Source: Maridesulfovibrio sp. (GTDB lineage: Bacteria > Desulfobacterota > Desulfovibrionia > Desulfovibrionales > Desulfovibrionaceae). From it: a stretch of DNA of 64,000 nt. Position 1 is the first letter of the stretch, and every line of letters starts with the position of its first letter. A program made the position numbers and the translations under genes. The stretch covers positions 3,768,501-3,832,500 of the forward strand of contig NZ_OY781616.1 of NCBI RefSeq assembly GCF_963677005.1, read 5' to 3'. Shown here in pieces: positions 60,006 to 64,000 of the stretch. The notes below the pieces were generated by a model. The model was not told where the DNA came from, searched no databases, and saw nothing but the letters and a program-made list of their open reading frames with translations.

Positions 60006-61286
60006 ATGGGTTTTTTCAATCAATGGGGTAAGTTTATGATGGAAGGGGCCGGGTATATGGCCCGCTGGGAGATAGACAACGCCAAAGCGATCATGGAAAG
60101 CAGAAAACTGCGCATCGTTCTCGGGCTGATGCTCATTCCCGTTATTCTGGGCGGAATAGCCTTTGCCGGAGATATATCTACGGCTCTGCCGGATCTTCTG
60201 GGCGGAAAGAAGGCGTACACCCCCGCATTTTACAGCGGAGGCATTTTTGTTGTCTCCATCGCCATCGGTCTCGGTGCCGGGCTTATTACCGGCTGTATCG
60301 GCGCAGGTGGCGGATTCATCATCGCCCCGGCCCTTATGAGTGCCGGGATCAAGGGGATTCTGGCTGTCGGAACCGACCTGTTCCATATTTTCGCCAAGGC
60401 GATCATGGGCAGCGTCATTCACCGCAAAATGGGTAACGTATCCGTTCCTCTGGCCGTGGTCTTCCTGGTCGGCGCGATTCTGGGTGCAACAGCCGGTGGT
60501 GTTATCAACCGTGTGCTGTACGAAATAAATCCCGTACTTTCCGACGCGTTTATCACCACAGTATATTCGCTTATGCTCGGATTTCTGGGCACCTACGCCA
60601 TGTACGACTTTCTCAAGGCCCGCAAGGCCAGTTCCGGCGGCGGAGCCCACGGCGGTTCCGAAGGTGCTGAGATAGGTGCTCTTTCCAGGTCCCTGCAATC
60701 CGTCAACGTTCCTCCCATGGTCAAGTTCGACCAGGATCTTACTCCCGGAGGGCGGCAGATTTCATGGATATTCCTCGTGCTTTCCGGTGCGCTGGTCGGC
60801 CTTGCTGCCGGTATCATGGGCGTCGGCGGCGGGTTCCTGACCTTCCCCATCTTCGTATACGTCCTCGGCGTATCCTCCATGACCACTGTCGGTACTGATA
60901 TCTTCCAGATCGTTTTTACCGCCGGTTTTGCTTCCATCAGCCAGTACGCCATATACGGCTTCATCTTCTATACGCTGGCCATGGGCATGCTGCTCGGTTC
61001 CCTTTTCGGAATACAGGTCGGTGCAATGGTGACCAAGGTCGTGCCCGGAGTGACCATTCGCGGATTTTACGCCATGGCCGTTCTGGCAGGCTTCGTCAAC
61101 CGTATATTCGCCCTGCCCGGTAAACTGGCAGAAATGGGTTACATTCCCATTTCGCAGGGTGTGGGATCAGTGCTCAACTCCATCGGTATATGGGCCTTCT
61201 TTATAGTCATAGGCGGGTTCTCGGTGTGGGTAATCGGTACATTTATCAAGAACCTCAAGACCCTGAAGGTCGAAGGAGCGCATTAA
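60006..61286 (+). CDS. TSUP (TauE/SafE) family permease
   Basis: This 426-residue protein has about eight or nine membrane helices and the two internal repeats of the family: ITGCIGAGGGFIIAPALMS near residue 97 and AAGIMGVGGGFLTFPIFVYV near residue 270. It also has an extra N-terminal segment with one helix. TSUP proteins move sulfite, sulfate, sulfonates or sulfoacetate. In sulfate reducers they have been proposed to be sulfate transporters. The operon of sensors around it suggests tight control. Confidence 0.88.
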   Translation: MGFFNQWGKFMMEGAGYMARWEIDNAKAIMESRKLRIVLGLMLIPVILGGIAFAGDISTALPDLLGGKKAYTPAFYSGGIFVVSIAIGLGAGLITGCIGAGGGFIIAPALMSAGIKGILAVGTDLFHIFAKAIMGSVIHRKMGNVSVPLAVVFLVGAILGATAGGVINRVLYEINPVLSDAFITTVYSLMLGFLGTYAMYDFLKARKASSGGGAHGGSEGAEIGALSRSLQSVNVPPMVKFDQDLTPGGRQISWIFLVLSGALVGLAAGIMGVGGGFLTFPIFVYVLGVSSMTTVGTDIFQIVFTAGFASISQYAIYGFIFYTLAMGMLLGSLFGIQVGAMVTKVVPGVTIRGFYAMAVLAGFVNRIFALPGKLAEMGYIPISQGVGSVLNSIGIWAFFIVIGGFSVWVIGTFIKNLKTLKVEGAH

Positions 61287-61287
61287 G

Positions 61288-61974
61288 ATGATAGTCAGCA
61301 AGAAAGAATTCACCAGCGGCGTGGTTCTCCTCGGAGTCTTTTTCGTAGTGCTCGCGATAATGTTCCAGCCGATTTTCAAGGGCAAAAATGCTTTGGCTTA
61401 TCTGGATTCCATGTACAACTCCATTTCCAAGGGATCTGTGAACTACATAGCTTCCCTGCGTGGGAATGTTAAGGATTTCGGTCCCAAGGATGTTGCTATC
61501 AAGCTTTCATACTCCTCGCAGGAACAGGCCGAACAGTCCGAACAGCTTTTCGGAAAAGCCGGTGTAACCGTTGTCCGGGACGGTAAGGTTCTGGAAGTCA
61601 AGGGTTCTGTTCAGGCCATACTGTACAGTTGTCTTGATGACGCGGACCTTATGTATCACAACAAGTCCGGTGAGCTTGAGGGCAAGTACGGCATCGAGGC
61701 CCGCAGGACCACCTATAACTGGTGGACCAGCCTCGGACTGATGGAAAAAGCCTTTAACGGACAGAAGGAGTTCAAGGTTGCCAAGCTGTCTACTACTGTA
61801 AAGAAGAAGGCCGTGGAAACCGCATACAACTATTATGAAATCGTGCCCATGGACATCACGGATGAGCTGGGCGTGGTAATATTCTCCCTTATATTCTACG
61901 TGGTTTATACCCTCTGGTACGGGTTCGCCATCATGTTTGTCTTCGAAGGATGGGGACTCAACCTGGGTCATTAA
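61288..61974 (+). CDS. Membrane protein of unknown function next to the TSUP permease
   Basis: This 228-residue protein has one helix near each end (about 10-30 and 195-220) and a soluble middle part (KLSYSSQEQAEQSEQLFGKAGVTVV and YGIEARRTTYNWWTSLGLMEKAF). The middle is probably periplasmic. It starts 1 base after the permease gene ends, so it is coupled and may be an accessory or sensor subunit. I do not recognise a family. Confidence 0.75.
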   Translation: MIVSKKEFTSGVVLLGVFFVVLAIMFQPIFKGKNALAYLDSMYNSISKGSVNYIASLRGNVKDFGPKDVAIKLSYSSQEQAEQSEQLFGKAGVTVVRDGKVLEVKGSVQAILYSCLDDADLMYHNKSGELEGKYGIEARRTTYNWWTSLGLMEKAFNGQKEFKVAKLSTTVKKKAVETAYNYYEIVPMDITDELGVVIFSLIFYVVYTLWYGFAIMFVFEGWGLNLGH

Positions 61975-62005
61975 GATAAATCTGCAGCATGCATCCCCTA
62001 CTGGC

Positions 62006-62043
62006 GGGGGCGGTCCGGTCTCCTTCAACCACGGGCCGCCCCC
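62006..62043 (+). other. Strong hairpin after the permease operon segment
   Basis: GGGGGCGGTCCG and CGGGCCGCCCCC form a 12-bp stem with one G-U pair and an 14-base loop. No U-run follows, so read-through into the next kinase gene is likely, with partial attenuation. Confidence 0.6.
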
Positions 62044-62098
62044 CAAACAGTTTACTCGTATCTGAATTCGCCTTATTCTCGCAGATGAGGACGGAAAT

Positions 62099-63592
62099 AT
62101 GAATCTTCAGGAATATTACGACACCATAATGCAGCTCAGCCACGGGATTGTGGTCACCCTTGATCTGAAGGGCGGTATAATCCACGGAAATTCCCGTCTG
62201 GAGGATCTGACCGGGTTCTCCATGCAGGAACTGGCCGGGCGCGACTGGTTTGAGACATTTGTTTCCGAAGCAGGCCGGGAAGAAGCCCGCCGCGAGGTGC
62301 TCAGCCGTGCGGGGCAGCGGTCCGTTTCCAGAATTTCCGGTAAGATAATGTCCAGATACGGGGAAAAGATATACATAGACTGGAATCTGAAAGCCCTTTG
62401 CGATTCGGAAGACAGTATCATCAGTATACTCTGCGTGGGGCAGGATGTTACTTCCCACATGGTCACGCAGAAGGGGTTGATTCGTGAAAAGTTTGAACTG
62501 ATTGAAAGAAACAAGGCCATCAATTGCCTTTATGAGATAAGCAAACTCGGCGGCGACCTTGAAATGGGGCTGAAGGAGACCATGGAGCGGATTGTGAATC
62601 TGCTTGCGTCCGGTTTTCAACACCCGGAAAGGACCCATGTGCGGCTGAGGGTGGGTAACCTGAGCTGGCAGACGGAAGGGTTCAGGAAAACGGATAACGT
62701 CCTTGTGGAACCGGTGGAATCCAGCCGGGACATTCGGGGAACCCTTACTGTTTCTGTTGAAAACGGCGGGCCGGGGATCGGGGAGCCTGTTTTTCTGGAA
62801 GATGAAAGGGATCTGCTGAGTACCGCCGCACAGCAGATAGCCATCATAGTTTCCAAGAAGGAGATCAAGTCTGCCAAGCAGCAGCTAGAAATGCAGTTGC
62901 GCCAGGCGGACCGTCTGGCCAAGATAGGACAGTTTTCAGCCGGGGTGGCTCATGAAATAAACGAGCCTCTGGCCAATATTCTGGGCTATGCGCAACTGGC
63001 CTTGCAGACTCCGGAGATTCCGGAGCAGGTGCGCATGGATCTCGGCAATATTGTTGATTCTTCCCTGCATGCGCGTGAGATCATCAAGAAGATAATGTTT
63101 TTCAGCAGGCAGCTTCCTCCGCAGTTTCTTCCGACCAACCTCAATGAAACTATTGCAGAGGCTTTGCGTATCACCGAGACTGCGGCCAAGCGGAACAACA
63201 TAGACGTGTGCTGCAAATTCGATGAGACCCTGCCTGCGGTGTCTGCCGATCCGCAGCATATCAAGCAGGTTATCGTCAACCTTGCGGCCAACGCCATTCA
63301 GGCCATGGGGGAGGGCGGCACCCTGACCATAACCACCCTCAACAACAAGAACGATGCATATATTATAGTAGAGGACAACGGACCCGGTATCCCTGCAGAT
63401 GAACTGAAGCAGATATTCAATCCCTTTTTTACCACCAAGGACGTGGACAAGGGAACCGGGCTGGGACTTTCGGTGGTGCTGGGGATAGTAAAGGCGCACA
63501 AAGGATTCATTCAGGTGCACAGCGAACCGGGAGAGGGGACAAGGTTTGAAGTTGCCTTTCCCTGCCAACATATTGATTCAGCGGAAGAGTAA
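62099..63592 (+). CDS. Soluble PAS-GAF-like sensor histidine kinase
   Basis: This 497-residue kinase has no membrane helix. It has a PAS domain (about 5-125, with GNSRLEDLTGFSMQELAGRDW), a GAF-like segment (about 145-265) and HisKA (IGQFSAGVAHEINEPLANILG). The ATPase has VEDNGPGIPADE and GKGTGLGLSVV. It is coupled to the receiver gene that follows by TAATG. It would sense a cytoplasmic signal. Confidence 0.92.
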   Translation: MNLQEYYDTIMQLSHGIVVTLDLKGGIIHGNSRLEDLTGFSMQELAGRDWFETFVSEAGREEARREVLSRAGQRSVSRISGKIMSRYGEKIYIDWNLKALCDSEDSIISILCVGQDVTSHMVTQKGLIREKFELIERNKAINCLYEISKLGGDLEMGLKETMERIVNLLASGFQHPERTHVRLRVGNLSWQTEGFRKTDNVLVEPVESSRDIRGTLTVSVENGGPGIGEPVFLEDERDLLSTAAQQIAIIVSKKEIKSAKQQLEMQLRQADRLAKIGQFSAGVAHEINEPLANILGYAQLALQTPEIPEQVRMDLGNIVDSSLHAREIIKKIMFFSRQLPPQFLPTNLNETIAEALRITETAAKRNNIDVCCKFDETLPAVSADPQHIKQVIVNLAANAIQAMGEGGTLTITTLNNKNDAYIIVEDNGPGIPADELKQIFNPFFTTKDVDKGTGLGLSVVLGIVKAHKGFIQVHSEPGEGTRFEVAFPCQHIDSAEE

Positions 63593-64000
63593 TGAGCGAC
63601 AAGATAAAAATTCTCGCGGTGGACGACAGTAAAAGCACTCTTGAGGTGCTCAAGCGCAATCTGGAATCCAGCGGGTACGAAGTGCTGACCTGCCTGCGTG
63701 TGGACGAGGCCCTGCCCCTGCTCGATGAATATGACATGGATATTGTCATAACGGATTTTCGTATGCCGCAGGCTTCCGGGCTGGACCTGATAAGACATGT
63801 GCGGGAAAACCACCGGGATGTGGAGATAATGATGATTACCGGTTATCCATCCATCTCCGGTGCTGTCGAGGCCATCAAGGACGGAGCGGGAGAATACCTG
63901 CCCAAACCGTTCACTTCCGAAGAACTGCTGGCGGCCATGGATCGGATCATGGAACGGATCAACCGCAGAAAGGCGGTCAAGGCCGTTGAAATGCCGGACG
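63592..64000 (+). CDS. Receiver-domain response regulator, cut by the window end (possible NtrC-type)
   Basis: The first 136 residues are a receiver: ILAVDDSKSTLEVLKRNLESSG, IVITDFRMPQASG (acceptor Asp), MMITGYPSISGAVEAIKDGAGEYLPKPFTSEEL. The frame is open at 64000, so the gene continues. The pattern of the end of the receiver, followed by a basic linker (RRKAVKA), is like that of NtrC-type activators. If so, it could act at the sigma-54 promoter at 56844. This cannot be decided in the window. Confidence 0.8.
   Translation, partial: MSDKIKILAVDDSKSTLEVLKRNLESSGYEVLTCLRVDEALPLLDEYDMDIVITDFRMPQASGLDLIRHVRENHRDVEIMMITGYPSISGAVEAIKDGAGEYLPKPFTSEELLAAMDRIMERINRRKAVKAVEMPD

Overview
The window looks like a chromosomal segment of a sulfate-reducing bacterium of the Desulfovibrionaceae. 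The main reason is a complete hmc operon on the minus strand: a 16-haem HmcA of 548 residues, HmcB, C, D, E and F, and a nearby Rrf2 regulator. Many signal-transduction genes, tandem universal stress proteins and a glycyl-radical choline lyase in a microcompartment locus fit the same group. No rRNA, CRISPR array or insertion sequence was seen. Species cannot be named from this alone.

Layout. 1-2.2 kb: a cysteine-cluster protein, two type II toxin-antitoxin pairs and a decayed copy of one antitoxin. 2.2-5.3 kb: a stand-alone trpB behind a classical trp attenuator whose leader peptide carries three tandem Trp codons, then a small transaldolase and a flavodoxin-ferredoxin fusion. 5.5-9.5 kb: a solute-binding protein translationally coupled to a Cache/HAMP/PAS histidine kinase. 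9.4-22.5 kb: the hmc operon (hmcA at the right, reading leftward), followed by a double Usp protein, a receiver protein, and regulatory genes that include Rrf2, a receiver-PAS-kinase hybrid and a c-type-haem sensor kinase. 23-30.4 kb: an amino-acid racemase, a LysE exporter, a TRAP transporter (dctPQM order) and a DcuS/DcuR-like two-component system.

30.6-47.1 kb: one long leftward run of genes encodes a choline-degrading bacterial microcompartment. It holds the choline TMA-lyase CutC (radical Gly821, Cys489 and Glu491 all visible) with its activase CutD, two CoA-acylating aldehyde dehydrogenase paralogues (one without the catalytic Cys), a PduL phosphotransacylase, an iron alcohol dehydrogenase, a PduS-like Fe-S flavoprotein, EutJ-, EutP- and EutS-like proteins, and shell proteins of hexamer, tandem-domain and pentamer types. 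Choline would be cleaved to trimethylamine and acetaldehyde, and acetaldehyde would be dismutated to acetyl phosphate and ethanol inside the shell. To the right lie a DMT-type permease (probable substrate uptake), a small coupled protein and a MerR regulator. The intergenic region between the microcompartment genes and the permease contains three related dyads, one lying in a 19-bp promoter spacer of MerR type.

50.3-53 kb: a DUF364-like protein, a small membrane protein, an MNT/HEPN pair, tRNA-Thr(GGU) and tRNA-Pro(GGG). 53.2-64 kb: a dikinase-like protein with an unfamiliar C-terminal domain, a receiver protein, then a rightward operon of kinase, three receivers, TSUP permease, membrane protein, second kinase and a receiver-containing protein cut by the window end. 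This operon is preceded by a perfect sigma-54 promoter and four copies of a GTGGGG-N5-TGTACC-like element, which suggests enhancer-dependent control. The last protein is a candidate enhancer-binding activator.
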